Shown piece after piece: positions 35,927 to 46,573 of a stretch of DNA of 64,000 bases. A program made the position numbers and the translations under genes. The DNA is taken from contig NZ_SMLK01000001.1 in assembly GCF_004681975.1 (NCBI RefSeq), positions 248,001 to 312,000 of the forward strand, read 5' to 3'. A model generated the notes under the pieces. It saw only the letters and a list, made by a program, of their open reading frames with translations. It made no database searches and was not told the origin of the DNA. Positions within the stretch are counted from its first letter, which is position 1, and every line of letters begins with the position of its first letter. This DNA comes from Ramlibacter humi (GTDB taxonomy: Bacteria > Pseudomonadota > Gammaproteobacteria > Burkholderiales > Burkholderiaceae_C).

Positions 35927-37016
35927 GCGGCAGCAGGATGTGGACGGCCGTGCCTTGCCCGGGCAGGCTGTCGATCCAGGTCGTGCCGCCGCACTGGGCC
36001 ACAACGCCGTGCACGAACGGCAAGCCCAGCCCGCGGCCGTGCGTCACGCCGCGCGTCGTGTAGAACGGCTCGAAGCACCGGGCCACGGCCGCTTCCGGCA
36101 TGCCGGGGCCATCGTCCTGCACGCAAAGGTGCGCGTAACGGCCGGGTTGCAGTCCGGCGTAGCGGCCGGTCGCCCCGGCCTCCACCTGCATGGGCGAGGT
36201 CGCCAGGGCGATGTGGCCGCCCTTGCCCTGGAAGGCTTCCATCGAATTGAGGCAGAGGTTGGTGATGGCGACCTGCATCTGCGCCGCGTCGATCTCGACG
36301 AACATCGGCAGCGGATCCAGCTCGTAGCTCACCCGTGCCAGGGGCCGGACCGCTGAGCCGAGGGCCTCGGACATGCGCAGCAGCAGGCCGCCCAGCTCCA
36401 CCTTTTCGACCTTGAGCTGCTGCTGCCGGGCGGCGGCCAGCATCTGCTCGACCAGCTTGGTCCCCGTCCGGCCGCAATCGAGCGCCTTCTTGAAAATGGT
36501 CCGGGTCCGCTCTTCCGCGGTGACGCGCATGCCGATCTCCAGGTACCCCAGCATGCTCGCCAGGATGTTCTTGAAGTCGTGCGCGATGCCGCCGGTCAGT
36601 TGCATGACCGCGTCCAGCCGGTGGCCGGCCAGCCGGCGGTCGTCGGCGGCGCGCTGGGACGTGACGTCGCGGCCGATCGCGCAGAGGTTGCCGTCACTCG
36701 CCGGCTTGCCGCGCCACGAGACGACGCGGAAGCTTCCGTCCTTGGCCCGCACGAGGTTCTCGAATCCATCGTTTTCGACGCCCTGGGCGATGATCGCGAT
36801 CGTCCTGCGGACGTCGGGCTCCGCCACGTACGAAAGGCACGAGTTCCCCGCCACCTCGGCCGGCGTGTGCCCGGTGACCCGTTCGTAGGAAGGGTTGACG
36901 TAGCGAATGTTGCCGCGCGGGTCCAGCGACATGAGGATGTCGACGGTGGACGCGAAGAAGTCCGTCATCTCCGGCTGGAACGGCGGTGCGGTCGTGATTG
37001 CAGTGGCGGAGTGCAT
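35916..37016 (-). CDS. PAS-domain sensor histidine kinase
   Basis: 366 residues, soluble. The PAS domain (about 17-122) begins DFFASTVDILMSLDPRGNIRY, in part. The H-box GGIAHDFKNILASMLG has the phospho-acceptor His146, and an HATPase_c domain follows (about 245-362) with DDGPGMPE and GRGLGLPFVHG. It lacks a fused receiver and no response regulator gene is adjacent, so it is an orphan here. The signal is unknown. Confidence 0.85.
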   Translation of the reverse strand: MHSATAITTAPPFQPEMTDFFASTVDILMSLDPRGNIRYVNPSYERVTGHTPAEVAGNSCLSYVAEPDVRRTIAIIAQGVENDGFENLVRAKDGSFRVVSWRGKPASDGNLCAIGRDVTSQRAADDRRLAGHRLDAVMQLTGGIAHDFKNILASMLGYLEIGMRVTAEERTRTIFKKALDCGRTGTKLVEQMLAAARQQQLKVEKVELGGLLLRMSEALGSAVRPLARVSYELDPLPMFVEIDAAQMQVAITNLCLNSMEAFQGKGGHIALATSPMQVEAGATGRYAGLQPGRYAHLCVQDDGPGMPEAAVARCFEPFYTTRGVTHGRGLGLPFVHGVVAQCGGTTWIDSLPGQGTAVHILLPLKD

Positions 37017-37180
37017 GGTTCAGCGAGGGCGGAAAAACGCGAGGGCCGCAATGGTCGCAAGCCTTCGACGCCGGGTGGCTCAGCAGGCGGCACTTGATGC
37101 GCTGCCGGTGAACTGGTTCACGCCGGCGCGGCCAAGGGTCCTCGCGGATCGGTGCGCCGCCGCACGCTAAGCTTGCGCCG

Positions 37181-38188
37181 ATGCAACAACGACGCTTCGG
37201 ACCCTTCACCGTCTCGGCCATCGGCCTGGGCTGCATGAACCTCAGCCATGCGTACGGCACGCCGCCATCGGCCGAGCAGGGCGAGCGCGTGCTGCTGTCG
37301 GCTTTGGACGCGGGCGTCACGCTGTTCGACACGGCCTCGCTGTACGGCTTCGGCGCGAACGAGACGCTGGTGGGCCGGGTGCTCAAGGCGCATCGCGGCA
37401 GGTTCACGCTCGCCAGCAAGGGCGGCATGGCCGGCGTGACCGGCGACGACGGCGTCGTGCGGCGCGTGATCGATGGCCGGCCCGAGGCCATCCGCAAGAA
37501 CTGCGAGGACAGCCTGCGCCGCCTGCAGACCGACGTCATCGACCTCTACTACCTGCACCGCTGGGACAAGAAGGTGCCCATCGAGGAAAGCGTCGGCGCG
37601 ATGAGCCGGCTGGTGGAGCAGGGCAAGGTGCGCGCGCTCGGCTTGTCCGAAGTGTCGGCAGCCACCCTGCGCAAGGCGCACGCCGTGCATCCCATCGGCG
37701 CGCTGCAGACCGAGTACTCGCTGTGGACCCGCAACCCCGAGATCGCGGTGCTGGAGGCGTGCCGCGAGCTGGGCACCACGTTCGTCGCGTTCAGCCCGGT
37801 GGCTCGCGGCTTCCTGTGCGACGCGGTGCACGACGTGATGGCCTTCGACGCGAAGGACATCCGCCGCTCGATGCCGCGCTTCGAACCCGGTCACCACGCG
37901 CGCAACCTGGCGCTGCTGCCTGGCTACAGGCAGCTGGCCAAGGAAGCCGGGTGCACGCCCGCGCAGCTGGCCATCGCGTGGCTGCTGCACAAGGACGGGA
38001 ACATCATCCCCATCCCGGGCACCACCAGCGTGGAGCACCTGCGCGAGGACCTGGGCGCGGCGGACGTGAAGCTGGACGCGTCGCTGCTGCAACGGCTGGA
38101 AGCGCACGTCAACCAGCAGACCGTGAGCGGTCACCGGTATGGCGCGCAGGCGCGTGCCGAGGTGGATACCGAAGACTACGCGGCGTAG
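37181..38188 (+). CDS. Aldo/keto reductase
   Basis: 335 residues of the AKR family (yeast-type AKR13/Tas-like). The catalytic tetrad is visible: Asp and Tyr in FDTASLYGFGANE, Lys in LASKGG and His in YYLHRWD. Near the C-terminus, PIPGTTSVEHLREDL forms the NADPH-binding site. It reduces small aldehydes or ketones with NADPH; the substrate is not predictable. It is divergent from the PAS kinase and followed by a convergent gene. Confidence 0.87.
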   Translation: MQQRRFGPFTVSAIGLGCMNLSHAYGTPPSAEQGERVLLSALDAGVTLFDTASLYGFGANETLVGRVLKAHRGRFTLASKGGMAGVTGDDGVVRRVIDGRPEAIRKNCEDSLRRLQTDVIDLYYLHRWDKKVPIEESVGAMSRLVEQGKVRALGLSEVSAATLRKAHAVHPIGALQTEYSLWTRNPEIAVLEACRELGTTFVAFSPVARGFLCDAVHDVMAFDAKDIRRSMPRFEPGHHARNLALLPGYRQLAKEAGCTPAQLAIAWLLHKDGNIIPIPGTTSVEHLREDLGAADVKLDASLLQRLEAHVNQQTVSGHRYGAQARAEVDTEDYAA

Positions 38189-38242
38189 GCACCGCGGCCG
38201 TGAACCGCGCGGGCGGCGGCCGGCTGACCGCCGCGCGGCCTG

Positions 38243-38860
38243 TCAGTGGCCGCGGCCGTCCGGGGCGGCCACGCCCGCCATGATGCGGTCGGTGAACGCG
38301 ATGGCCATCGCCGACAGCAGGAAGGCGATGTGGATGGCCGTCTGCGCGATCAGCACGCGGTCGGAGTAGTTGTCCGCGTTGATGAAGGTCTTGAGCAGGT
38401 GGATGGAGCTGATGCCGATGATGGCCGTCGCCAGCTTCACCTTCAGCACCGACGCGTTCACGTGGCTCAGCCATTCGGGCTGGTCGGGGTGGCCTTCCAG
38501 GTTCATGCGGCTGACGAAAGTCTCGTAGCCGCCGACGATCACCATGATGAGCAGGTTGGAGATCATCACCACGTCGATCAGCGCCAGCACCACCAGCATG
38601 ATCACGGTTTCGTTCAGCGAGCCGATGGGCGCGCTGGCCTTGTAGCCGATGCTGGTGACCAGCGCCTGCAGCGCGGTTCCGCTGCCGGCCGCGGCCTCGA
38701 TCAGGTGCCACAGTTCGATCAGGAAGTGCACCACGTACACCGCCTGGGCGGCGATGAGACCGAGGTACAGCGGCAGCTGCAGCCAGCGGCTGGCGAAGAT
38801 CAGGCCGGGGAGGGGGCGCAGCGGCGAACCGCGGCTCTGGAGGGGATTGGGGTCTTGCAT
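38243..38860 (-). CDS. UPF0114/TIGR00645 family membrane protein
   Basis: 205 residues with about four membrane spans (about 25-50, 83-110, 140-160 and 170-190). Visible family features include EYETFVSR-like [12 protein letters not shown] and [19 protein letters not shown], in part. AGAAGAAAGA precedes the ATG at 38860. The function of the family is not established. Confidence 0.82.
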   Translation of the reverse strand: MQDPNPLQSRGSPLRPLPGLIFASRWLQLPLYLGLIAAQAVYVVHFLIELWHLIEAAAGSGTALQALVTSIGYKASAPIGSLNETVIMLVVLALIDVVMISNLLIMVIVGGYETFVSRMNLEGHPDQPEWLSHVNASVLKVKLATAIIGISSIHLLKTFINADNYSDRVLIAQTAIHIAFLLSAMAIAFTDRIMAGVAAPDGRGH

Positions 38861-39040
38861 TCTTTCTTCTCTTGCACGGCGTTGGCTCCGTGGCGCGGGA
38901 TTGTAGGGAGCGCCCCATGGCAACCCCGTGGCAGCCGGCGCCGTTTCGGGGTAATTTTGTAAGCTCCATGCCAGTCAGGGGGGTGTAAGAGCCTCACCCG
39001 ACAGTTCGCCGCGATCGCCAAAACCACCCCGGAGACAAGC

Positions 39041-41026
39041 ATGAGCGCCATCGAGTCCGTCCTGGTCGAGAACCGGGTCTTCCCCCCGTCCGATGCCGCC
39101 GTGCGCGGCGCGCGCATTTCGGGCATGCCCGCGTACGAAGCGCTGTGCAAGGAAGCGGAGCAAGACTTCGAGGGCTTCTGGGCCCGCCTCGCCCGCGAGA
39201 ACGTGAAGTGGACCAGGCCGTTCACCAAGGTGCTCGACGAGTCGAAGGCGCCGTTCTACAAGTGGTTCGAGGACGGCGAGCTCAACGCCAGCGCCAACTG
39301 CCTGGACAGGCACATCGGCACGCCGGTGGAGAACAAGACGGCCATCGTGTTCGAGGCCGACGACGGCACGGTCGCCAAGGTCACCTACAAGGAACTGCTG
39401 GCGCGCGTCGGCCAGTTCGCCAACGCGCTGAAGGCGCAGGGCATCCGCAAGGGCGACCGCGTCATCGTCTACATGCCGATGACCATCGACGGCGTGGTCG
39501 CCATGCAGGCCTGCGCGCGCATCGGCGCGACGCACAGCGTGGTGTTCGGCGGCTTCTCGGCCAAGGCGCTGAACGAACGCATCATCGACGCCGGCGCGGT
39601 GGCGGTGATCACGGCCAACTACCAGATGCGCGGCGGCAAGGAACTGCCGCTGAAGGCCATCGTCGACGAAGGCATCGCGATGGGCGGCTGTGACACGATG
39701 AAGACGGTGTTCGTCTACATGCGCACGCCCACCGCCTGCAACATGGTGGCGGGGCGCGACAAGACGTTCGACGAGGTCCTCAAGGGCCAGTCCACCGAGT
39801 GCGCGCCGGTCAGCGTCGGCGCGGAGCACCCGCTGTTCATCCTGTACACGTCCGGTTCCACCGGCAAGCCCAAGGGGGTGCAGCACTCCACCGGCGGCTA
39901 CCTGCTGTGGGCCAAGCTCACGATGGACTGGACGTTCGACATCCGCCCGGACGACCTGTTCTGGTGTACCGCCGACATCGGCTGGATCACGGGCCACACG
40001 TACGTCGCCTATGGTCCGCTGGCGGCCGGCGCCACGCAGGTCATCTTCGAAGGCATCCCGACGTACCCGAACGCGGGCCGCTTCTGGCAGATGATCGAGA
40101 AGCACAAGGTCACGGTGTTCTACACGGCGCCCACGGCCATCCGCTCGCTGATCAAGGCCGCGGAAACCGACGAGAAGGTGCACCCGAAAAACTGGAACCT
40201 GTCGTCTCTGCGCATCCTGGGCAGCGTCGGCGAGCCGATCAACCCCGAAGCCTGGATGTGGTACTACCGGCACGTGGGCGGCGAGCGCTGCCCCATCATG
40301 GACACGTTCTGGCAGACCGAGACCGGCGGCCACGTCATCACGCCGCTGCCGGGCGCCACGCCGCTGGTGCCGGGCTCGTGCACGCTGCCGCTGCCGGGCA
40401 TCATGGCCGCCATCGTCGACGAGACGGGCAAGGACATCCCGAACGGGGCGGGCGGCATGCTGGTGATCAAGCGGCCGTGGCCTTCGATGATCCGGACGAT
40501 CTGGGGTGATCCGGAACGCTTCAAGAAGAGCTACTTCCCGGAGGAGATGGGCGGCAAGCTGTACCTGGCCGGCGACGGCGCGGTGCGCGACGCGAAAACC
40601 GCGTACTTCCGTATCACGGGGCGCATCGACGACGTGCTGAACGTGTCGGGCCACCGCCTGGGCACGATGGAGATCGAGTCGGCCCTGGTCGCGAAGACCG
40701 ACATGGTGGCCGAAGCCGCGGTGGTGGGTCGCCCGGACGACGTGACCGGCGAAGCGATCTGCGCTTTCGTGGTGCTCAAGCGCGCGCGGCCGGCCGGCGA
40801 GGAAGCCAAGGCCATCGCCAACGAACTGCGCAACTGGGTGGCCAAGGAGATCGGCCCCATCGCCAAGCCCAAGGACATCCGCTTCGGCGACAACCTGCCC
40901 AAGACCCGCAGCGGCAAGATCATGCGCCGCCTGCTGCGCAGCATCGCCAAGGGCGAGGCGATCACGCAGGACACTTCGACGCTGGAGAATCCGGCGATCC
41001 TGGAGCAGTTGGCGGAGAAGAACTGA
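39041..41026 (+). CDS. acs: Acetyl-CoA synthetase
   Basis: 661 residues, the full length of Acs. The ATP/AMP motif [11 protein letters not shown] lies around 269-279; [14 protein letters not shown] and [11 protein letters not shown] are typical of Acs. Near the C-terminus is [11 protein letters not shown] with the catalytic Lys that is regulated by acetylation in other bacteria. It activates acetate to acetyl-CoA. CCGGAGACAAGC precedes the ATG. A repeat and a strong terminator follow. Confidence 0.93.
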   Translation: MSAIESVLVENRVFPPSDAAVRGARISGMPAYEALCKEAEQDFEGFWARLARENVKWTRPFTKVLDESKAPFYKWFEDGELNASANCLDRHIGTPVENKTAIVFEADDGTVAKVTYKELLARVGQFANALKAQGIRKGDRVIVYMPMTIDGVVAMQACARIGATHSVVFGGFSAKALNERIIDAGAVAVITANYQMRGGKELPLKAIVDEGIAMGGCDTMKTVFVYMRTPTACNMVAGRDKTFDEVLKGQSTECAPVSVGAEHPLFILYTSGSTGKPKGVQHSTGGYLLWAKLTMDWTFDIRPDDLFWCTADIGWITGHTYVAYGPLAAGATQVIFEGIPTYPNAGRFWQMIEKHKVTVFYTAPTAIRSLIKAAETDEKVHPKNWNLSSLRILGSVGEPINPEAWMWYYRHVGGERCPIMDTFWQTETGGHVITPLPGATPLVPGSCTLPLPGIMAAIVDETGKDIPNGAGGMLVIKRPWPSMIRTIWGDPERFKKSYFPEEMGGKLYLAGDGAVRDAKTAYFRITGRIDDVLNVSGHRLGTMEIESALVAKTDMVAEAAVVGRPDDVTGEAICAFVVLKRARPAGEEAKAIANELRNWVAKEIGPIAKPKDIRFGDNLPKTRSGKIMRRLLRSIAKGEAITQDTSTLENPAILEQLAEKN

Positions 41027-41035
41027 CCTGCCCCT

Positions 41036-41118
41036 GTCATGCCGGGCTTGACCCGGCATCCACCATCGGCGGGTGGATGAAGGGCGGAGGGTGGATTCCG
41101 GCGTGCGCCGGGATGACA
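41036..41118. repeat. Paired GTCATGCCGGGC/CGCCGGGATGACA repeat after acs
   Basis: Two hairpins: GTCATGCCGGGCTTGACCCG with its complement, and TGGATTCCGGCGTGCGCCGG. It is related in layout to the dRS3-like pairs but has a different core. Confidence 0.75.
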
Positions 41119-41133
41119 AAGGTGGATGCCACC

Positions 41134-41169
41134 AAAGAAAAAGGCCCGCGACAGCGGGCCTTTTTCTTT
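41134..41169. terminator. Bidirectional intrinsic terminator between acs and a cytochrome c gene
   Basis: Perfect 16-bp inverted repeat AAAGAAAAAGGCCCGC / GCGGGCCTTTTTCTTT with loop GACA. A GC stem flanked by A-run and T-run on either side makes it functional on both strands. It serves the convergent acs and cytochrome c genes. Confidence 0.92.
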
Positions 41170-41185
41170 GTGCGCGAAGCGCCGG

Positions 41186-41500
41186 CTACTTCAGGCTCAG
41201 CACCCAGGCGGCCAGGTTCTTCGCTTCGGCTTCGTTGACCTGCGTATTGGCGGGCATGGGCACCGGGCCCCAGACGCCCGAGCCGCCCTTCTGGATCTTG
41301 GCGGCCAGCTTGTCCGTCGCGTCCTTCTGGCCGGCGTACTTGGCGGCGATCTCCTTGAAGGCCGGGCCGACGAGCTTCTTGTCGACGGCGTGGCACGACA
41401 TGCAGTTCTTGGCCTGGGCCAGCGCCTGGTCGGCCAGTGCCGGACCCGCAACGGTCAGGGCCGAAGCGAGAACAGCGAAGGCAAGCAGGGCACGTTTCAT
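41186..41500 (-). CDS. Small periplasmic c-type cytochrome (c551/c552-like)
   Basis: 104 residues. A signal peptide ends near GPALA (about 23), leaving a mature protein of about 81 residues. The haem motif is CMSCH and the axial Met is in WGPVPMPAN, as in class I c551-type cytochromes. It could deliver electrons to the cbb3 oxidase encoded elsewhere in the window, or to another acceptor. GAGGATTCCTCC-type sequence lies upstream of the ATG. It converges on acs across a strong terminator. Confidence 0.9.
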   Translation of the reverse strand: MKRALLAFAVLASALTVAGPALADQALAQAKNCMSCHAVDKKLVGPAFKEIAAKYAGQKDATDKLAAKIQKGGSGVWGPVPMPANTQVNEAEAKNLAAWVLSLK

Positions 41501-41629
41501 GGAGGAATCCTCTGTGGTTGGGTTACGATCCTTGAACGAGATTGTAGTGATCCCGGTTGACGGCCCCGGTTCCCCGTGCCGTGAACCTTGGGTAAATCCC
41601 CTGATCGGGTTTTTGCGGAGAAACGACCG

Positions 41630-41869
41630 ATGCTGTTCCTGGGCCTGGGAATCATCCTGCTGGCGCTGAAATACCTGGAGATCGGCCCGCCGGCCAGCTG
41701 GTCGTGGTACGTCGTCCTGGCGCCCTTCGGCCTGGCCGTGGCCTGGTGGGCGTGGGCCGACTGGTCGGGCTACACCAAGAAGAAGGCCATGGACCGCGAA
41801 GCCGCCAAGCGCCGGGCGCGCATCGACAAGAACCGCGAGAACATCGGGCTCGCGCCAAAGCGGAAATAA
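41630..41869 (+). CDS. Small Trp-rich membrane protein (TIGR04438 family)
   Basis: 79 residues. It has two hydrophobic segments with clustered Trp ([23 protein letters not shown], in part) and a basic tail rich in Lys and Arg ([17 protein letters not shown]). This matches the small Trp-rich protein family seen in Burkholderiales. Function unknown. The ATG at 41630 is preferred over upstream starts, which would add non-conserved residues. Confidence 0.78.
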   Translation: MLFLGLGIILLALKYLEIGPPASWSWYVVLAPFGLAVAWWAWADWSGYTKKKAMDREAAKRRARIDKNRENIGLAPKRK

Positions 41870-41875
41870 ATCCGG

Positions 41876-41977
41876 CGTCATTCCCGCGTGAGGAGCGGAG
41901 CGTACGTGGGAATCCGTGGCGTCCGCATTCGCGGACTGCTCTGGAAGCCATGGATCCCCGCCTCCGCGGGGATGACG
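41876..41977. repeat. Paired dRS3/REP-like repeat with a loop expansion
   Basis: The left unit is ATTCCCGCG...CGTGGGAAT with about 17 extra bases inside the palindrome (TGAGGAGCGGAGCGTAC). The right unit is the ordinary GGATCCCCGCCTCCGCGGGG. It lies in the convergent space before ilvD. Confidence 0.8.
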
Positions 41978-41995
41978 GTTTTCAGCGATGCGTGA

Positions 41996-43696
41996 TCAGC
42001 TGAAGTTGTCCAGCACGGCGCCTTTCGAGGCGCTCGCCGCATTGAACGCGAACTTCGCCTGCACGCCACGCGTGTAACGCGGCGCCGGCGCCTTCCAAGC
42101 GGCGCGGCGCTGGGCCAGTTCGTCGTCCTTCACGTTCAGCTGCAGCACCAGCTGGTGCGCGTCGATGGTGATGGAGTCGCCTTCCTTCACCAGCGCGATG
42201 TTGCCGCCCGCCGCCGCTTCCGGCGCCACGTGGCCCACCACCATGCCCCAGGTGCCGCCGGAGAAGCGGCCGTCGGTGATCAGGCCGACGCTCTCGCCCA
42301 GCCCCGCGCCGATCAGCGCGCCGGTGGGCGCCAGCATCTCGGGCATGCCCGGGCCGCCCTTGGGGCCCAGGTAGCGCAGCACCATCACGTCGCCCGCCTT
42401 GATCCTGCCGTCCAGGATGGCCTGCAGCGCCGACTGCTCGTCGTCGAACACGCGCGCCGGACCGGTGATCACCGGGTTCTTCAGGCCGGTGATCTTGGCC
42501 ACCGAGCCTTCGGGCGACAGGTTGCCCTTCAGGATGGCCAGGTGGCCCTGCTCGTACATCGGCTTGTCGATAGTGCGGATCACGTCCTGGTCGGCGCGCG
42601 GCTGGTCGGGCACGCCGGCCAGCGTCTCGGCGATGGTCTTGCCGGTGATGGTGACGCAGTCGCCGTGCAGCAGCCCGGCGTTCAGCAGCACCTTCATCAC
42701 CTGCGGGATGCCGCCCGCGTTGTGCAGGTCCACCGCCAGGTATTTGCCCGAAGGCTTCAGGTCGCAGATCACCGGCGTCTTCTTGCGGATGCGCTCGAAG
42801 TCGTCGATGGTCCACTCCACGCCCGCGGCGTGCGCGATGGCCAGGAAGTGCAGCACCGCGTTGGTCGAACCGCCGGTGGCCATGATCACCGCCACCGCGT
42901 TCTCGATGGCCTTCTTGGTGACGATGTCGCGCGGCTTCAGGTCCTTCTTGATGGCCTCCAGCAGCACCTTGGCCGATTCCTTGGCCGAGTTCATCTTCTC
43001 GTCGTGCGGGTTCGCCATCGTCGACGAGTACGGCAGCGAGATGCCCAGTGCCTCGAACGCGGAGCTCATGGTGTTGGCGGTGTACATGCCGCCGCACGAG
43101 CCGGTGCCGGGAATGGCGTGCTGCTCGATGTCCTTCAACTCCTGGTCGCTGATCTTGCCGGCCGCGTTCTGGCCCACGGCTTCGAACACGCTGACGATGT
43201 TCAGGTCCTGGCCCTTCCACTTGCCCGGCAGGATGGTGCCGCCGTACACGTAGATGGCGGGCACGTTGGCGCGCAGCATGCCCATCAGGCCGCCGGGCAT
43301 GTTCTTGTCGCAACCGCCGACGACGACCACGCCGTCCATCCACTGGCCCTGCACGCAGGTCTCGATGCAGTCGGCGATGACTTCGCGGCTGACCAGCGAG
43401 TACTTCATGCCTTCGGTGCCCATGGCCATGCCGTCGCTGATGGTGGGCGTGCCGAAGATCTGCGGATTGCCGCCGGCTTCCTCGATGCCCTTGACGGCCG
43501 CGTCGGCCAGCTTCTGCAGGCCGCTGTTGCAGGGCGTGATGGTGCTGTGGCCGTTGGCCACGCCCACCATGGGCTTGCCGAAGTCGCCTTCCTTGTAGCC
43601 CATGCCGTAGTACATGGAGCGGTTGGGCGCGCGCGCCTTGCCCTGGGTGATGTTGTCGCTGCGCAGGTGCAGCTTGATCGGTTGTTCGGTGGCCAT
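41996..43696 (-). CDS. ilvD: Dihydroxy-acid dehydratase
   Basis: 566 residues, IlvD/Edd family. Iron-sulfur ligands are in GGCDKNMPG and [14 protein letters not shown]; the late [19 protein letters not shown] and the catalytic Ser region are intact. It forms the 2-oxo acids of valine and isoleucine biosynthesis. The ATG at 43696 follows GGAGACACCC; the upstream in-frame residues derive from a repeat. A LysR gene diverges from it. Sugar-acid dehydratases share the family, but sequence and length favour IlvD. Confidence 0.9.
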   Translation of the reverse strand: MATEQPIKLHLRSDNITQGKARAPNRSMYYGMGYKEGDFGKPMVGVANGHSTITPCNSGLQKLADAAVKGIEEAGGNPQIFGTPTISDGMAMGTEGMKYSLVSREVIADCIETCVQGQWMDGVVVVGGCDKNMPGGLMGMLRANVPAIYVYGGTILPGKWKGQDLNIVSVFEAVGQNAAGKISDQELKDIEQHAIPGTGSCGGMYTANTMSSAFEALGISLPYSSTMANPHDEKMNSAKESAKVLLEAIKKDLKPRDIVTKKAIENAVAVIMATGGSTNAVLHFLAIAHAAGVEWTIDDFERIRKKTPVICDLKPSGKYLAVDLHNAGGIPQVMKVLLNAGLLHGDCVTITGKTIAETLAGVPDQPRADQDVIRTIDKPMYEQGHLAILKGNLSPEGSVAKITGLKNPVITGPARVFDDEQSALQAILDGRIKAGDVMVLRYLGPKGGPGMPEMLAPTGALIGAGLGESVGLITDGRFSGGTWGMVVGHVAPEAAAGGNIALVKEGDSITIDAHQLVLQLNVKDDELAQRRAAWKAPAPRYTRGVQAKFAFNAASASKGAVLDNFS

Positions 43697-43713
43697 GGGT
43701 GTCTCCTGAGCTT

Positions 43714-43778
43714 CGTTCGCCCTGAGCTTGTCGAAGGGCCGGTGCACGGCCAGGCTTCGACAGGCTCAGCCCGAACGG
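43714..43778. repeat. CTGAGCTTGTCGAAGG-type palindromic repeat
   Basis: CGTTCGCCCTGAGCTTGTCG on the left and CTTCGACAGGCTCAGCCCGA on the right form an imperfect 65-bp hairpin between ilvD and the divergent LysR gene. The same sequence type is widespread in proteobacterial intergenic DNA. Only one copy is seen in the window. Confidence 0.85.
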
Positions 43779-43862
43779 GCGGTTTCGCAAAGGGCCGCAG
43801 TATGCGGCCCGCCGTTGATTCCTTCCAATCCATTTCCAACCCGGCAGTAATATGCACCACGT

Positions 43863-44780
43863 ATGAAAGCCGAATCCCCGCTGGTGGAGCTGCGCCTGTG
43901 GCGCCAGTTCGCCGCCGTCGCCGAGACGCTGCACTTCGGGCGCGCCGCGGCGCGGCTGCACATGACGCAGCCACCGCTGACGCAGGCCATCGCGCAGCTG
44001 GAGAAGCTGCTGGGCGTGCGCCTGTTCGACCGCACCAAGCGCAGCGTGCAGCTCACCGAAGCCGGCGCGGCGCTGCTGCCGGAAGCGCAGGCGCTGCTCG
44101 CCCGCGCCCGCGCCTTGCCCGCGCAGGCCCGCGCGGCGGCGGCAGGGGAGGCCGGTCACCTGCGCCTGGCTTTCGTCTCCACGGCGGGGTTCACGCTGCT
44201 GCCCGAGTGGGTGCGCGTCTTCCGCGCGGAGCATCCGGGCGCGACCCTGGACCTGCTGGAAGCGACGGGCGACGTGCAACTGCCCGCGCTGGAACGCGGC
44301 GAGATCGACGCCGGCTTCCTGCTGCACTCGCCGGGTTTCGCGCCCGAAGGGCTGGCGCACCTGCTCGTCGCGCAGGAACCGCTGGTGCTCGCGGTGCCCG
44401 AGTCGCACCCGCTGGCCACCGCGCGCACGCTGGCGTTCCCCAAGGTCCTGGCCGAGCCGCTGGTGATGTTCCCGCGGCGCATCCTGCCTTCGCTGCACGA
44501 CGCGGTGTTCGCGCTCTACCACGCGGCGGGGCGCGAGCCGCGCGTGGCGCAGGAGGCGATCCAGATGCAGACCATCGTCAACCTGGTGTCGGCGGGCCTG
44601 GGTGTCGCGTGGGTGCCGGACAGCGTGCGGCAGTTCCAGCGCCCCGGCGTCGTGTACCGCACTTTCGGCGGCGCGCAGGCCGCGCGGGTGCCTCGCTGCG
44701 AAACCACGCTGGCCTGGCGCGACTCGCCTTCGCCCGTGCTGTCGCGTTTCGTCGCGTTCGCGCGGCGGCAGGCCGCCTAG
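43863..44780 (+). CDS. LysR-family transcriptional regulator
   Basis: 305 residues. The helix-turn-helix (about 8-65) contains [23 protein letters not shown], in part, and a LysR effector domain follows. Its best-known relatives are general BenM/CatM-like regulators. It diverges from ilvD, but a repeat separates them, so control of ilvD is only suggested by position. Confidence 0.85.
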   Translation: MKAESPLVELRLWRQFAAVAETLHFGRAAARLHMTQPPLTQAIAQLEKLLGVRLFDRTKRSVQLTEAGAALLPEAQALLARARALPAQARAAAAGEAGHLRLAFVSTAGFTLLPEWVRVFRAEHPGATLDLLEATGDVQLPALERGEIDAGFLLHSPGFAPEGLAHLLVAQEPLVLAVPESHPLATARTLAFPKVLAEPLVMFPRRILPSLHDAVFALYHAAGREPRVAQEAIQMQTIVNLVSAGLGVAWVPDSVRQFQRPGVVYRTFGGAQAARVPRCETTLAWRDSPSPVLSRFVAFARRQAA

Positions 44781-44808
44781 CAGGCGAGGCGCGGGCACAA
44801 TCGCGCGC

Positions 44809-45636
44809 ATGCTCATTTACCCGAAGATCGACCCGATCGCCATCCACATCGGCCCGTTGGCCGTGCACTGGTACGGGCTGACCTACCTGGCCGCGTTCGG
44901 CCTGTTCTACCTGCTGGCCGTGCGGCGCCTCAGCCACGAGCCCTTCGCTTCCGTGCAGGGGCCGGGGGCGTGGACCCGGCGCGACGTGGAAGACATGCTG
45001 TTCTTCGGCATCGTCGGCGTCATCGCGGGCGGCCGCCTGGGCTACTGCCTGTTCTACAAGCCGGGCTGGTACCTCACGCACCCGCTGGAGATCTTCTACC
45101 TGTGGCAGGGCGGCATGAGCTTCCACGGCGGCATGCTGGGTGTCATCGCGTCGCAGTGGTGGTTCGCGCGCACGCGCGCCAAGCCGTTCTGGCAGGTGAT
45201 GGACTTCGTCGCGCCCTGCGTGCCCACCGGCCTGGCCGCGGGCCGGGTCGGCAACTTCATCAACGGCGAACTGTGGGGCCGTTTCGCCGATCCCTCGTTG
45301 CCGTGGGCGATGGTGTTCCCGCAAAGCGGCAGCATGCAGCCGCGCCACCCCTCGCAGGTCTACCAGTTCCTGCTGGAAGGCCTGCTGCTGTTCGTGCTGC
45401 TCTGGCTGTACGCGCGCAAGCCGCGGCGCGAAGCCAGTGTCTCGGCCGTGTTCCTTTTCGGCTACGGCGTGTTCCGCTTCGCGGCCGAGTTCTTCCGCGA
45501 GCCCGACGCGCACCTGCTCTGGCTGAAGGCGCAGACCGGCCTGTCGATGGGCCAGTGGCTGTGCGTGCCGATGATCGTGTTCGGCATCGTCCTGTACTTC
45601 CGGGCGCAGCGCCGCCCACTGCCGGCTTCGGCCTGA
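44809..45636 (+). CDS. lgt: Prolipoprotein diacylglyceryl transferase
   Basis: 275 residues with about seven membrane spans. It shows the Lgt hallmarks [28 protein letters not shown] and the signature [14 protein letters not shown]. It transfers diacylglycerol from phosphatidylglycerol to the lipobox Cys of prelipoproteins in the inner membrane. A CACAAT sequence at 44796 could be its -10 element. Confidence 0.93.
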   Translation: MLIYPKIDPIAIHIGPLAVHWYGLTYLAAFGLFYLLAVRRLSHEPFASVQGPGAWTRRDVEDMLFFGIVGVIAGGRLGYCLFYKPGWYLTHPLEIFYLWQGGMSFHGGMLGVIASQWWFARTRAKPFWQVMDFVAPCVPTGLAAGRVGNFINGELWGRFADPSLPWAMVFPQSGSMQPRHPSQVYQFLLEGLLLFVLLWLYARKPRREASVSAVFLFGYGVFRFAAEFFREPDAHLLWLKAQTGLSMGQWLCVPMIVFGIVLYFRAQRRPLPASA

Positions 45637-45749
45637 GCTGTGCGCGGCGCGGGGCAGTACGCGCGAGCAAGAACGAAAACATCCGGGCAAAGATCGAAAG
45701 GCCGGTCCGCGGTGCAATCGGCCGCTCACTTCCTTCAAGGAGGCCTTCC

Positions 45750-46502
45750 ATGCGCAACCTGCTCTACGCTGCCTACGGAGTGGCGGCCTACGCCTTCTCC
45801 TGCGCCACCGTCGTCTACGCCGTCGGCTTCGTCGGCGGCCTGCCCATTCCCGGGCTGAAAACGCTGGACAGCGGCGTGGCCGTGCCACCCGGTGAGGCCG
45901 TGCTGACCGACCTGCTGCTGCTCGGCGTGTTCGCCCTGCAGCACAGCGTGATGGCCCGCCCGGCGTTCAAGCGCGCGTGGGCGAGGGTCGTGCCGGCCGC
46001 GCTCGAGCGCAGCACGTACGTGCTGGCGGCCGCCGCGGCCCTGGCGCTGCTGATGTGGCAATGGCGTCCGCTGCCGAGCGTGGTCTGGGACTTGTCGGGC
46101 ACATTGGCGCGTCCCTTCCTGGACTCCGCGTTCGTCGCCGGCTGGGCGGTGCTGCTGATCGCCACCTTCCTTCTCGACCACTTCGAGCTCTTCGGCCTGC
46201 GGCAGTCGACCGCGCCGCTGTTCCGCTGGCCGGAAGCGGACGGCGAGTTCCGCACGCCCGGCCTGTACGCGTACGTGCGCCACCCGATCTACCTGGGCTT
46301 CGTCATGGCGTTCTGGGCCGCGCCGGTCATGACGGCCGGCCACCTGCTGTTCGCGGCGGCGTGCACCGCGTACATCCTGTTGGGCATCTGGTTCGAGGAG
46401 CGCGACCTCGTCGCGCACTTCGGCGAGCAGTACCTGGCCTACCGCCGCAAGGCCGGCATGCTGCTGCCGCGCATCGGCCGCCGCGACGTGGCGCGCTGGT
46501 GA
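45750..46502 (+). CDS. MddA-like methanethiol S-methyltransferase / NnrU-type membrane protein
   Basis: 250 residues with about five to six membrane spans. The family features LLLGVFALQHSVMARPAFKR, LLDHFELFGLRQ and the C-terminal YVRHPIYLGF...EERDLVAHFGEQYLAYR match the isoprenylcysteine-methyltransferase-like group that includes MddA, which methylates methanethiol to dimethylsulfide. AAGGAGG precedes the ATG, so this start is secure. The assignment to MddA is by resemblance; other members have unknown substrates. Confidence 0.72.
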   Translation: MRNLLYAAYGVAAYAFSCATVVYAVGFVGGLPIPGLKTLDSGVAVPPGEAVLTDLLLLGVFALQHSVMARPAFKRAWARVVPAALERSTYVLAAAAALALLMWQWRPLPSVVWDLSGTLARPFLDSAFVAGWAVLLIATFLLDHFELFGLRQSTAPLFRWPEADGEFRTPGLYAYVRHPIYLGFVMAFWAAPVMTAGHLLFAAACTAYILLGIWFEERDLVAHFGEQYLAYRRKAGMLLPRIGRRDVARW

Positions 46503-46556
46503 TTTTCCCGCCGGGGCTTGCACAAGCCGGCAGATCAGGCGCATGATTTCCTGTCA

Positions 46557-46570
46557 TTACACGTAATTAC
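46557..46570. promoter_or_regulatory. Putative operator of the malonate-operon GntR (TTACACGTAATTAC)
   Basis: Overlapping inverted repeats TTAC-AC-GTAA and GTAATTAC directly before the gntR start at 46574. The position suggests autoregulation of the gntR-mat operon. Confidence 0.45.
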
Positions 46571-46573
46571 GGC

